From Eretmocerus hayati (taxonomy: Eukaryota > Arthropoda > Insecta > Hymenoptera > Aphelinidae): a stretch of 64,000 bases of DNA. Positions within the stretch are counted from its first letter, which is position 1; each line of letters begins with the position of its first letter. The notes below the pieces were generated by a model. The model did no database searches. It was not told the origin of the DNA and saw nothing but the letters and a program-made list of their open reading frames with translations. The DNA is taken from assembly GCA_029851415.1 (NCBI GenBank), contig CM056743.1:79502186-79566185 (forward strand), read 5' to 3'. The position numbers and the translations under genes are program-made. This document shows, in pieces, positions 1 to 11,190 of this stretch.

Positions 1-140
1 TCCATCTCGACCCGAAACTCGCACAACTCGGCAATGGTGTCGTCATCTTCATGTTGAGATCCTGAAACAAACAGTAACATCAGATCCGTTCACGGCCTCA
101 TTCCGGCATATAACACGGCATGCACCATCACCAGGCAGAT

Positions 141-3100
141 TCATTTCCGGGGTGGGATCCAGCGCTTGAGCTGGGACACGTGGGCCTCCGGCAGCCTCCT
201 ACCCATTTCCCTTTCTAACACGTAGACTAACGGTGATTTTACGGCAATAACTTCGAATGGACCCTCGAATTTCGGCGCAAGCTTCCTCGAGAACTCATTC
301 GCGGCATTAGACAGGAAATGGGTTTTACGGCAAACCATATCTCCTACCTGAAATTCCGCGTGTTTCCGACACTTATTGTGATGCTTAGCCTGCTTCTCAC
401 GAGCTTTGTCGATGTTTAACTGCACTAGATCCCTCAACGCATCTAAACTTTTCATCCTATCCACCCACGCGGCCTCATCAATTTTCTCGATAGGTTTTCC
501 GGCAGTTACTTCGCGGCGCAAACTCTTGACGGGCTTCGGATTCCTACCATAATTCAGGAACGCAGGTGACACTTTGAGTGTCGACTGAACGGCAGTGTTC
601 ACGGCATGCCTGAACTCATGGACATGTAGGTCCTAATCGCGGTGATCGTCCTTCACGAACTGCGCAATCATGGTCTTCAATCCACGGTTGGCCCTCTCGA
701 CAGGGTCGGATTGGGGGTGGTAAGGGGGGGTATAGGCTATTTTCACCCCATACTCGGCCATCCTCTCGACCAAGAGTTTGTTATCAAACTCTTTCCCGTT
801 ATCCACGACCAGGTAGTCCGGCGTTTCCCATCGGAACAAGACCAACTCTTCTACCCCAGCTAGAACCGACTTATCGTCTGCTTTACGCAACGGTCGAGTC
901 TCGATCATGCGCGTAAATAAGTCCTGAAATACCAGGAGGTATTTGAACCCCCTCTTACTCGGCGGAAATTCCATTAAATCGGCAGATACGGCAACCCACG
1001 GTGCTTCTACGATGCGAGACCCCATTAAGCCTTGTGGTCCAAGTTGAGAGACTTTATACATCTGGCAGGTCTGGCACTGCTGGATGAATGATACCACATC
1101 GTGGTACAGTCCCGGCCAGGAGTATTCACGGGCAATTCGGTCATACGTTTTCTCCACACCTAAGTGTCCGGCAGAGGCAATGCAGTGGGCATCTTCCAGC
1201 ACTCTCTTGCGCAGGGTCGCTGGCACGACCAACCGCCATTTCTCGTGTGGCGAGGTTATCGGGTCTAACATCACGTCCGTGCGGAAGCGATACAATCGAC
1301 CGTCTTCCACTCTCCAATTTCTCCACTTCTCTGGAGCAGCTTGTACTTCTTGCATTCTCTTAACGTACCATGGGTCAGAATCGACTTCCATCGCGGCAAC
1401 TTCCGGTCCCTCGTCGGGCTCGGCATCGGCAGGGCCATGTAGCCTAGACAGGGCATCTGGCACCCTATGGAGCCGCCCGGAGCGGTGGGAGATTTCGAAG
1501 TCCCATTGCTGGAGCTTAAGTGCCCAGCGAGCCAAACGACCGGTGGGGTCCTTCAGACCCCTCAACCACTTCAATGCACTGTGGTCTGTGATGACCTTAA
1601 AATGAGAACCCTCGACATAGGGTCGCATCTTCTCAATGGCCCACAACACGGCCAAATTTTCACGTTCTGTGGCGGTGAAGTTTTTCTCGGCATCCGTGAG
1701 TTTTCGGCTACAATAAAGGATGGGGTGCTCACCATCTTCACCCTCTTGCGTCAGCACGGCTCCCAGGCTATGCGCGCTCGCATCGGTCTGTATCGTGAAG
1801 ACCTTTGAAAAATCAGGTCTCGACAACACCGGAGCAGACGTCAACGCTTCCTTGAGCTTCTCAAACGCCTCCTGTTGTTCAGGTCCCCATTTCCACAGCT
1901 GGTCTTTCTTGAGCAATTTCTGCAACGGCACTTTTATCTCGGCATCATGTTCTATGAACCTGGAGTACCATCCCACCATGCCCAAGAACGATCGAAGCTG
2001 TTTCAGATTTTTCGGAGGAGGGTAGTCCCGAACTGGAGCCACCTTTTCTGGGTCAGGCCTCAGCCCCTCGGCATCGAGCAGAAAACCCAGATATCGGACC
2101 TGTTGGCGGCAAATTTCGCACTTTTTCCGATTGACTCGCAATCCAGCTCCAATCAAGCGCTCCATGACCAGTTTCACGTACTTACAGTGATCGGCATAAG
2201 TGTCTGTCGCCACGATGATGTCATCTAAATACCCGAAGACAAATGGCTCCAATTCAGGCCCGAATAATTGGTCTATAAGTCGCTGAAAGGTCGCTGGAGC
2301 ATTGGTTAAGCCATAGGCCATGGATCTGAGCCTCCAGGCTCCAACGCCTGGTACTGAGAAGCTTACATAGTCCTTGCTGTCCTCAGACATTGGAATTTGC
2401 AAATACGCTTCTTTTAAGTCTATTTTCGAGATATACTGAGACTTCCGGAGCTTCTCCAGTATGGCGTCCATATTCGGCAAGAGATAGGCATCTTTTCTCG
2501 TCACTTTGTTCAAATCGCGGAAATCTATGCAGAACCGGTAGGTTCCATCGCTCTTCCGGACCAAAACTGGCGCACTGCTCCAGGCACTCTTCGATGGTTC
2601 AATATGACCAGCGTCAGCTAAACGCTTCACCTCTTCACGTGCTACCTCCAGCATGGCAGGGGCCATCCTTCGATACTTGTGCCTGATTGGCGTGGGGTCC
2701 GTGACCTCGATTCGATGTTCAGCCAACGTAGTCAACCCAAGGCTATTCCCGGCAGCTTCGATCATTTCCTCGACCATTTTCTCCAGGGCAGCTTTTTCGT
2801 GTGGCTTCCCCACCGCTAATCCGGCATACTCGGCAAAAATCCGGTTCTCAGGGGCCTGGCCCACCCCAATGAATTCCTTATATTCTCCTTTCATGACTCT
2901 CCAGCGACCATCGGCATTCTCGGAGTCCGATTGCCAGGCTCTCATGAAATCCATGCCCAGGACCATGTCATGGTTGAGCTCTTTCACCACCTGCATCACC
3001 AGAGGTCGCGAGACTCCGTCGATTTCCATATCCAATCTCAGTCACCCGACCGCTGGGGTCACACTCCTCCCGACCGCACTTTTGAGGTAGCCAGTCTGTC

Positions 3101-3314
3101 TATAGATTCTCTTCTCGTGAAACTTTGAGACCTTAGGACCCACCATGGACACTTGGGCTCCTGGGTCTTAGAGAGCGGCAAAAGACTGACCACCCAGAAC
3201 TACTTCAACGTAATTCCTAGGTACAGGCTTCAGCTTAGGCCCCTCGGCTAATTCCGGAGCGGTCCACGGCAACACTTCGGCAACTGCACGACTTTCCGGA
3301 TCCACGTGTTCGAA
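141..3314 (-). pseudogene. pol: Gypsy pol: protease, RT, RNase H, integrase
   Basis: The polyprotein would copy element RNA into DNA and integrate it. One frame runs through the region with stops only at 3315-3317, 3168-3170, 3042-3044 and 633-635. The protease active site (Asp-Pro-Gly-Ala after a stop) lies near 3,156-3,167. In the 800-residue block 633-3035 the RT motif YLDD is at residues 269-272, RNase H acidic residues at about 418, 458, 484 and 527, the integrase HHCC at about 617-657, and the DDE triad at about 686, 745 and 780. The stop at 633-635 lies just after the DDE Glu and cuts off the integrase C-terminal part (141-632), which ends with the usual ProGluAlaHisValSer-type tail. 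DPG instead of DTG/DSG in the protease is unusual. The family call is secure and the loss of function is directly visible. Confidence 0.93.
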
Positions 3315-4100
3315 TTATCCATTCTCGAAGCTCCGAGCTTCGGTCACGTCGGCTTCTTCAGAGATTTCGACAGTGGACTCAACCGCGTCATCCTTCATGA
3401 ATTTCAACCAGGCCCGGTAATTTTTGACTGCGTCAGGCTGGGTCTCCACTAGGGGTTGAGTCTCGCACTCCGGCACGCCCGGGTTCTGCTCCGGGGCTGG
3501 AAGCTCCGGCACGCTCGAGTTCAACTCGTCGTCAGCAGCAGCTTTCAAGGCCCCCAGGATGGAGAATTTCTTCGCTTCGCGCAAACCCACAAGAAAATCA
3601 TCACACTTGGCTCCGGTATACACCTTCCGTGTAATCTCGGTGGTCTCGTCAACACGTTCCACTTCCACCCACCGCTTCTTGGGGAATTTCTGGCCCAGTC
3701 GCTTTCTCAAGAGGTCTTTGGTTCTTACTGCCCACGGCTTCTCCACTTTCAGCCCTGTCATACCTTCACAAAAGCGCTCAGGTACCTCTACCCATGACGT
3801 CACCGGCTGTTCTTCCACCATACCTTCACAATGGCGCTCAGGTTCGCTAACCCATGGTGTGTTTGACCGTTCTGCCACCATACCTTCACAAAGGCGCTCA
3901 GGTTTGTTAACCCATGGTGTATAAGGTCTCTTTTCTTCCACTTGGCCACTCACAAGGCTCTCAGAATCCTCCATTTGCTCTCGACTCTCCGACTGAACTT
4001 CAAAATTCCCACCCGCGGCATTACTTTCTCTCTTCACCTTCACAACTTCTGGCACGGCCTCGTCAAGGCCCCCAGGTTCCTCTTTTGCCGCCAAGGGCAC
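3315..4100 (-). CDS. Gypsy gag-pol linker with 20-residue repeats
   Basis: This open stretch of 261 codons lies between gag and the protease, in the same frame as pol and in the -1 frame relative to gag (gag stops at 4103-4105). It has no recognisable enzyme domain. It is rich in Glu and Val and holds three tandem copies of a 20-residue unit with the core PWV..PER.CEGM, encoded by 60-bp DNA repeats near 3,760, 3,820 and 3,880. It is probably the N-terminal, non-catalytic part of Pol. A G-AAA-AAC string at the gag end could allow -1 slippage, but it is not a canonical slippery heptamer. Confidence 0.6.
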   Translation of the reverse strand: MPLAAKEEPGGLDEAVPEVVKVKRESNAAGGNFEVQSESREQMEDSESLVSGQVEEKRPYTPWVNKPERLCEGMVAERSNTPWVSEPERHCEGMVEEQPVTSWVEVPERFCEGMTGLKVEKPWAVRTKDLLRKRLGQKFPKKRWVEVERVDETTEITRKVYTGAKCDDFLVGLREAKKFSILGALKAAADDELNSSVPELPAPEQNPGVPECETQPLVETQPDAVKNYRAWLKFMKDDAVESTVEISEEADVTEARSFENG

Positions 4101-4102
4101 GC

Positions 4103-5572
4103 TTATTTCGGCGGGGACGCAGTACCTGGGTTTTTCTGGGCCCCCGCTCGGCCATTTCCCAAGTACTCTAGCTTGAACTTACAATCTGGGCACGTCTGTG
4201 CTGTCACTCCGACTTTACTGGACAACTGGCATTTTTCCACGGCTGACGCGGCAGCACCAGCAGGTGCAGTAGCCTCCGGGCACTCACTGGCGGTATGACC
4301 CAGAGCAGAGCATTTATAGCACTTCCTGGTGGGGCAACTGTGGGCAAAGTGATTCGGCTGATTGCAGTTGAAGCAGAGGCCCTTACTTATTTGCTCGTCT
4401 TTTATCATACGGTCCCCACTGACCCTCGCTCGACCCGTGCCTGGTGGCCGGCGTTGTCCATACCCGGCATACGGTGGATAGGGATACATCATCGGATACT
4501 GTGGCCATCTTCCGGGATCTGGCATCCAGGGCGCCATCGCGGCAGGTTGTGGCTGAGTCGTTGGTGGTGGAGCACTTGGCTGAGGTTGACTCGTCGGAGG
4601 TGCGGTCGTTGTCGGAGTGTCGACAGGGGCGGCTGGAGTACTCGGCTGAGTAACCTTGGCACCAGTTTTACCACTCTGATTTCTGTTGCGGTTCTGCTGA
4701 GCACTCACCCCTGGTTGGGGGGCCTCGGCATCCGTAGGCTCCGTCCCGGCAGTCTCATTTCGCCCCGGCTTACCCCGTGGAGGGGCTTGGCTCGATCCCT
4801 GGTATGCGGCACCTGGTATACGCGACCTCTCTTTGGGGGGAGGTGCAGTATAGCGGGCATCTAGGTCTTTGCTACGCTCAAACTTCTGACCATAGTATTG
4901 TATGTCTTCTAACGTTCTAACTCTCTTGGTTTCGAAGTACTTGCGCAGTTCGGGCAATAAATTTCGACGCACAATCTCAAACACATCACGGTCACGAGGC
5001 GGTCTCTTGAAATGACCCAAAATTATTTTTATGCACGTCAAATACTTGGCAACCTTCTCACCCTTTGCCTGGGTGCGATGTTGGAGTTCGTCCATCACAT
5101 CTTGACGGTCCAAATGTCCGACATACTGATCTCTGAAGGCATGCTTAAACTCTGGCCACGTCTCAAACTCATCTTGATGAGTACAATATCAACTGCGGGC
5201 ATCTCTGGTCAGCGCGGCAGGCACGGCAGATAACATCTCGGCATCCGTCACTGGCAGCATCCGCCGGCAGTCCTTGAGATTGGCCAGGAACTCCTCCGGG
5301 CCTTCTTTGTCCCCCCCACCGAAGCTAATCTTTATGCTCTGCAGCATTTTAATAATTTGGAACGTCCTCGCGTTTGCCTGACCCGCCTGACTCCAGTTAA
5401 AGTCATCATCTGAGGTATCATACTCAGATTCGCTACTCTCACGACGTCTGTGATTCCTGCGTCTTTCGCGGTGACCATACCGAGAATCTCGTGACCTACG
5501 TCGCCCCCCTCGTCGCCTAGACCGATCCGAACCCGACCCTGAACGTCTATCACGGCGTGAGTTCCGCGGGAG
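4103..5572 (-). pseudogene. gag: Gypsy gag, C-terminal part with two zinc knuckles
   Basis: Gag forms the retrotransposon particle and binds the RNA genome. The segment begins at the LINE junction with an Arg/Ser-rich stretch and a capsid-like domain (FQIIKMLQS...SFGGGDKEG), then reads through an in-frame TGA at 5189-5191 into the open part 4103-5113. Two CCHC zinc knuckles (CFNCNQPNHFAHSC and CYKCSALGHTASEC) are encoded near 4,270-4,380, preceded by a Pro/Thr/Gln-rich linker. The stretch between the LINE and 5,192 is open in the frame that continues into the C-terminal part. The gene is broken by the TGA and by the LINE. Confidence 0.88.
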
Positions 5573-7745
5573 ATTGATTGATTGATATCCTTTATTTGCT
5601 CAGAGGCAAAAGTTAAAAATTCTGTTACATATGGTACATATGTCACTCATAATAAATATATATCACATTCATGAAATCTGTCGTTTTGGTCAAGGACATT
5701 GTATTATCACATCAAGTGACTAGTCATTTTGAAGCACTGCAAGGTGCGTAGAAAGTCAAATTACACTATTTCTTATACAGGTAAAGATAGCAAAAAAGGA
5801 GCAAGAAAATATATAAAACATTTTTGCGCATATAAAAGGACAGTGGGCTCGGAAAATTATCACAGATGTTTCAGTCAATGGCGGGAAGGCCACGCATAAC
5901 TAAGTTATAATTAAAAGCCTAATCGGAAAGAGCCCAAGCCTATCAGAGGTTAAAGTATTGTTTGTTATCCACATCAATCCTCTGGGATGGTTGTGATAAG
6001 AGAAACTCTTTCAAAGCTTCTTTGAAAAATGAGATCTTCTGAATTTGCCGAATGCCTGAAGGGAGAAAGTTCCAGAAGTGAGCGCATTGAACTTGGAAAG
6101 ATCTTCTTCCATATTCAAGTCTCACCTTGGGGACTTTGAGTTCCTGCTCTTGTGCATCTCCCCGCACGGGGCGCTCGGATTGGTGCCTGGTAAACATTGC
6201 AGACAGGTAACCAGGTTCCCTCATGTGCATGATCTTATACATGATAATGCCTGCAAAGTACATTCGCCGCGAATCAGTACGCAGCCAAACCAAGTTTTCC
6301 CTGAACGGAGTGATGTGCTCGTCTCTCCTAAGATCAAAAATGTATCTCACAAATGAGTTGCTTAGTCTTTGTAGCCGTTGCCGCTGTTCGTCTGTGGCGT
6401 CAAGATACACGACCGTACAATAGTCTAGATGGGGTTGTACTAACGCCTCGACCAGTCGAACTCGGAGAGTCCCGGTGATGCATGCCCTGAAAAACCGCAA
6501 ACCGTACAGGGCCCTGTTGACTTTCTTCGTCACTTGATTTATTTGCGGTTTCCACGATAATTCGCTGTCTAATACTACACCAAAACTCACGACTGTGTCA
6601 CTGAAAGGAACGAAAACTCCATCCTGTATCTCAACACCTGGCAAATCCATCCTTTTCAGATCCTTGATATTCCTCTCGGAAGAGAAAAAGATTGCTTTGG
6701 TTTTACCAGCGTTGAGACGCAGGCCGGAGCCCATAGCCCAATCAGCAATCAGTCGTCCGATTTCTCTCAGTCGAGCGATGCCCTCCCTGATCTTATTTTT
6801 CTCGATTTGGAGATAAATTTGGAGGTCATCAGCGTAAAAGAGATGATCTACCGACTTTCCATTCAATAGCCCAGGCAAGTCATTGACGTACAAACTAAAG
6901 AGTAAGGGCCCGAGAACAGAACCCTGCGGAACACCCAGATTGGTTGCGAGCCAATCAGATTTACCATTCTTGGAGGTGACTAGCTGGGTGCGACCTTGTA
7001 AATATGATTTGATCCACAGGAGTGCCGAACGCGAGAAACCAAGTTGTCGCAGTTTACTCAGAAGTTTTGTTGGTGATATCGTGTCAAAGGCTTTGCTGAA
7101 GTCGAAGAGTAGTAAAAGGGTGATCTTCTTCCTATCTATACCTAGTCTGATGTCATCAGTCAATTTCAGCAAAGCTGTCTGGGTACTGTGGTGTTGTCTG
7201 AAACCAGCCTGGAAGCCATCTAATAATTTTTCTTTCTTCAAGTACTCCGTGATTTGGTCGTGTGCAATCTTTTCGAGAACTTTGGAGAGGAAGCACAAGA
7301 GCGCAATAGGACGGAAGTCCGAGACTGATGATGGAGCTACAGTCTTTTTTAGCGCAATCAGCTGTGCTTGCTTCCAAGTCTCAGGAAAGATGCTGTGAGC
7401 GAAAGAGGAGTTGAAAATATGTACAATAAGATCACCAATCGCCGGGAGAGCTTTCGCGATCACGCTTTGAGGGATTCCATCTACCCCGCGAGCCTGTGAG
7501 GAGAAATGTTTTATGGCAAGGACTACTTCATTCAAATTGGTTGGCTTGAATTCGAAACCCTCCTCTGGAGCCACCATTACATCGTCCATTGCTTCTTCTA
7601 TGTTCTCGCGAGGTGAGACAGAGATTCCTGCAAAGTGAGCGTTCAACTCGTCCGGGGTGGAGCCGTGAAGCTCCTCCTCTTTGCTCTTAGGCAAGAGGCC
7701 GAGGTTACGCATTTCCTTCCAAATGTTTTTATGTTGATCAAGAGT
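5573..7745 (-). mobile_element. 5'-truncated non-LTR retrotransposon (LINE) inserted in gag
   Basis: The element lies in the same orientation as the Gypsy gag. Its 3' end is marked, on the minus strand, by an AATAAA signal near 5,591-5,596 followed by the short microsatellite (ATCA)n, and Gypsy gag coding resumes at once. Its 5' end is near 7,745, where protein homology switches from the Arg/Ser-rich gag to a LINE linker, so the endonuclease domain is missing. I could not find a target-site duplication. The CGGCA pentamer that marks the surrounding Gypsy DNA is absent from this block, which independently supports the borders. Confidence 0.85.
5943..7745 (-). CDS. LINE reverse transcriptase, endonuclease domain missing
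   Basis: The product is a target-primed reverse transcriptase. The frame is uninterrupted to its stop at 5943 and contains the RT blocks FSKAFDT, GVPQGSVLGPLL and FYADD (residues 602-605 of the fused frame starting at 8,639), followed by the thumb and a C-terminal region typical of CR1/Jockey-group elements. About 300 upstream codons of the same open frame belong to Gypsy gag, so the insertion has created a chimeric gag-LINE reading frame of 898 codons. The intact RT frame suggests a younger age than the Gypsy. The exact clade (CR1, L2/Kiri or Jockey) cannot be settled by eye. Confidence 0.88.
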   Translation of the reverse strand, partial: TLDQHKNIWKEMRNLGLLPKSKEEELHGSTPDELNAHFAGISVSPRENIEEAMDDVMVAPEEGFEFKPTNLNEVVLAIKHFSSQARGVDGIPQSVIAKALPAIGDLIVHIFNSSFAHSIFPETWKQAQLIALKKTVAPSSVSDFRPIALLCFLSKVLEKIAHDQITEYLKKEKLLDGFQAGFRQHHSTQTALLKLTDDIRLGIDRKKITLLLLFDFSKAFDTISPTKLLSKLRQLGFSRSALLWIKSYLQGRTQLVTSKNGKSDWLATNLGVPQGSVLGPLLFSLYVNDLPGLLNGKSVDHLFYADDLQIYLQIEKNKIREGIARLREIGRLIADWAMGSGLRLNAGKTKAIFFSSERNIKDLKRMDLPGVEIQDGVFVPFSDTVVSFGVVLDSELSWKPQINQVTKKVNRALYGLRFFRACITGTLRVRLVEALVQPHLDYCTVVYLDATDEQRQRLQRLSNSFVRYIFDLRRDEHITPFRENLVWLRTDSRRMYFAGIIMYKIMHMREPGYLSAMFTRHQSERPVRGDAQEQELKVPKVRLEYGRRSFQVQCAHFWNFLPSGIRQIQKISFFKEALKEFLLSQPSQRIDVDNKQYFNL

Positions 7746-9677
7746 ATCATCTGATGAACTATCTCGGCTACCGTGGTTACCATGGCGACTATCGCGCCAC
7801 CTATCGGCATCTCGGGGGTTATCTCGGCAATTTCGGTGGTCCCTGGGGCGGTGACGTTGCGTATGGTCACCTGAAGTTTGTCGTTGACCCGTACGATCAA
7901 TTTGCGATGAGCACCGAGGCCCTCGGTATGGGGTTGGTGGGTCGACACGACTGCAGGAGCCCCCGACTGGATGGTCGCGGTGGTGCGGCACGGCACTCGA
8001 CCCGGCACGTCGCCCCTCCGCTTCTTGAGAGTGGCCTGGAATCACCCGCTCTTGATCCGGCACAACACGATTTCGGCAACTGTCCACCGATCGATGACGC
8101 GGATGTCGGTTCACATTAGTGTCTGTTCGCTGAGGCTGGCTCGGGGGAGAACGCTTCCGCGTTTCTGGGACTGTTGGTATCGGCTCGACACGGCTGGGAC
8201 GTCTGCTGGATGCACGTTCAGTTCCGCGTGGGTTCACGTTGGTATTAACGCTATAAGTCGGTGGCACACGCAAGCGCCTCTCACTGGGTGGAAATTCCGG
8301 TTGATCCGCGCAACTGCTGAGGCTATCTAGCGAGGGTTCACGACGCCTCGAACTATTGAACGTGTAACCTGGCGGAGGTTCGTCGTCACTCGAGTCTCGA
8401 TAATTTCCGCGCTTAAAATTCGGTTCACGGCAACTGGCACGGTTTGAACGCGGCCTATTTTCCCGAGGGTCATCTTTACCGAACGGAATTTCGTCGTGGT
8501 CCCACCACATCGTTTCTCCACGCGACAACTCTGGATTGCGCTCGGTGAGGCGATTCAGTGTCCGGTAGTCAGTTCCTAAAAGGCGATGTCCCACTGGGTG
8601 CTGTGGTGGCATTGGCAGATAAGGTGGATCTACAGGCAAGCCTCGTTGACTCGATCAACTCTGGTGACCCACCGACTCGCTATTACTTCCAGCTCCCGAC
8701 GACTGACTCTCCTCGACGATCTCGACTCGTCTGGCATTAACTGGCCTAGAATTGACCGAAACAGGTGGAACCACAGTCCCGCTAGGCCTGGTTCGTGGAA
8801 TAGCACCACTCCTAGGGCTCGGATTGAACAACAAGTCGTCGGCATATACGGGAGGCGGTTGCTGCGATCCCGAGGCAGATATCAGCGCATCTAGAATCGC
8901 GGCGCCTGCTAATATAGCACCCGACATCGCGGCCATCTGTGTCATCAATCGATGACTCGATTGCGAGATCAGCAGACTACTCCTCGGCAACTGAAACGGC
9001 ACATGGCTAACAGCTGGAGAGGAAATGGGACCCGGAATACTATTCGTCACCCGCACGGCAGATTGCGTAGTCGTTGACACTGATGTGGTCACCGTAGTCG
9101 TCGCGGCAACAGTCACAACGGTCGATGCGGTCGTGAGGGTCGGAGCAACTGAGAAGGGTGGTAATCCGGAAGTTGCAGGCCACGGCAGAGTTGACGTCGA
9201 GTCAGCGACCCCGCTGCGCGATCCCGTCGACGAGGAAGTTGTGGTTGACAGAGAGACTGTAGTTGACGAAACTAACTCGGTCGCTGCGGCTTCTGTACTA
9301 GTTATGATGCTACTCTGTTGGGACGTTTCACGGCGAGACCGGTCCGAACGTCGCCATGACTCTGGATGTTCGGAGGGGTCCACACCCCCGGCCTCGTCTA
9401 CTTCTGGTTCCCATGGTACATCTGCTTCTGGGAAACACTCTCTGAGCTCCGCCCTTACCAGTCGCGAACGCGTGCTTTCACGAGTTCCTCTATCATTCAA
9501 GCCCTTTGCTTGCAGCTGTCTCGTCATCGCTGCTCCATCTAACGCGAAAATCAATTGAGCTACCCGCTGGTAGCGTTCATCCCTCTCCAACAACGCTATG
9601 AGCTCCATATCTCCGCACCGCAGCAATCCTGGGATCATAGGTCGCGGCGGCAAGGCTTTCGGTCTACCCCTGGCCAT
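7746..9677 (-). pseudogene. gag: Gypsy gag, N-terminal part
   Basis: Translation would start at the ATG at 9675-9677 with a basic MARGRPK segment. The N-terminal ~95 residues look globular and are followed by a long Ser/Thr-rich, low-complexity linker. An in-frame TGA at 8655-8657 interrupts the frame; the same frame then continues through an Arg/Ser/Asp-rich disordered region to the LINE junction near 7,745. The remainder of gag lies at 4103-5572. Function as Gag N-terminus is inferred from position and from the zinc knuckles in the downstream part, because the N-terminal domain has no motif I can name. Confidence 0.7.
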
Positions 9678-10452
9678 CCAAGACGCAACCCACTAGTCCA
9701 AAAACCCGGCAAAAGTACGGCAGCTAACTTTAAATCCTGTCAAATTCCCAGCTATTCCCACTAAGGCTACTTGGTATTCCCACAGTACACGGCAAACCCT
9801 CCTAAAGTTCCGTGAGTCTATGCACACGCGTCACTACACTCAGTTAACTGAGTCTCGACAACTCCCTAATCGATCACTTCCAAGTTTCGTACAGAAAACC
9901 CGAAGAAAATCCCCAAAAATCCCCTGCCAGAGACCACAATAATGATTGGAGACAGGAGAAATTCTTTAGAATTTCCTCGGCAAGGATAACAGGTACCTTC
10001 AGGAGCTGTGGGAAAATTGAACTCGGCAAGATTCCAAATATATTCAAATATCAATATTCAAAAATATTCACACACATGCAAGGGAGGATAAGCCAGCGTA
10101 CACAGGCAGGGAGAAATTTCCTGGACTCCGGGAAATTTGCTACGGGACCAGTGAACCGCAATAAGATGCTATGGTAACTCTACGTGAGACTCAAGTCCCA
10201 CCAGGAATGATTTGACTGAGTAACTCTACCAAGTCCTAGGCATCAGGGCTGCAAATGGGGTACAAACTATTCAAATCAGGGAGAAATATTCGCTTTCACT
10301 ATGACTATGGTGTGAGAGAGGGTACTACACTACTACTACACGCGGTGAGCCTCGTACGCACGCAAGAATACGCGAAAACCAACGATTTTTCCCAGCAGAC
10401 GCACTTGAACAACTCCTTCGCTCTCCTAGCAGCACCGCAACAATCTGAAACT
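9678..10452. other. Non-coding Gypsy-linked DNA, no gene seen
   Basis: No open frame with protein-like content is present. The DNA continues the dense + strand CGGCA pentamers seen in gag and pol, so it probably belongs to the same element as leader or LTR. I looked for a TG...CA LTR border and a TGG-type primer-binding site next to gag and could not fix either. Confidence 0.5.
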
Positions 10453-11190
10453 TGGCAAAAATCGTTCAGAAATTTTTAAAAGTGGCAAAAGTCCACTGAA
10501 AAATTTTTCAGGACGGCAAGAGTGTTTTCAAAAATTTTTCCAAACGGCAAAACACGCTCAGAAACTTTCAAAAGTGCCTAAGATGCACTCAGAGAATTTT
10601 TACACACGGCAAAAGTCGTTCAGAAATTTTTAAAAGTGGCAAAAGTCCACTGAAAAATTTTTCAGAACGGCAAGAGTGTGTTCAAAAATTTTTCCGAACG
10701 GCACAAAACGCTCAGAAACTTTCAAAAGTGCCTAAGATGCACTCAGAAAATTCTTACACACGGCAAAAGTCGTTCAGAAATTTTTAAAAGTGGCAAAAGT
10801 CCACTGAAAAATTTTTCAGAACGGCAAGAGTGTGTTCAAAAATTTTTCCGAACGGCAAAACACGCTCAGAAACTTTCAAAAGTGCCTAAGATGCACTCAG
10901 AAAATTTTTACACGCGGCAAAAGTCGTTCAGAAATTTTTAAAAGTGGCAAAAGTCCACTGAAAAATTTTTCAGAACGGCGAGAGTGTGTTCAAAAATTTT
11001 TCCGGACGGCAAAACACGCTCAGAAACTTTCAAAAGTGCCTAAGATGCACTCAGAAAATTTTTACACACGGCAAGAGTCGTTCAGGAATTTTTAAAAGTG
11101 GCAAAAGTCCACTGAAAAATTTTTCAGAACGGCAAGAGTGTGTTCAAAAATTTTTCCGAACGGCAGAACACGCTCAGAAATTTTCGGAGC
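10453..11190. repeat. 154-bp tandem repeat made of five ~31-bp monomers
   Basis: Copies begin at 10453, 10607, 10761, 10915 and 11069, an exact 154-bp spacing, and the last is partial. Within a unit five related ~31-bp monomers are visible, each opening with (C)GGCA or a derivative and carrying a CTCAGAAA-ATTTTT core. The array is a higher-order satellite. Apparent open frames starting at 10,678, 10,832 and 10,986 are products of the repeat because 154 is not a multiple of three; they are not genes. Confidence 0.95.

Larger units (their letters stand above)
1..9677 (-). mobile_element. Ty3/Gypsy LTR retrotransposon, partial and decayed
   Basis: Reading on the minus strand, gag (from 9,677), a gag-pol linker and a pol with protease, reverse transcriptase, RNase H and integrase follow in the order known for Ty3/Gypsy. 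The left end of the window cuts the element before any 3' LTR is visible. No LTR or primer-binding site could be fixed on the right, although the non-coding DNA to about 13.6 kb shares the CGGCA signature of the coding part and may contain the 5' leader and LTR. The reading frames are broken mainly by in-frame stop codons, plus one LINE insertion in gag. Confidence 0.9.

Noticed and set aside
4090..4140. Programmed -1 frameshift signal between gag and pol
   Set aside because: The frame change is real, but G-AAA-AAC is not a canonical slippery heptamer and no pseudoknot could be shown by eye.
10453..11190. Possible CRISPR-like array
   Set aside because: Repeats are continuous with no unique spacers and the context is a eukaryotic retrotransposon.
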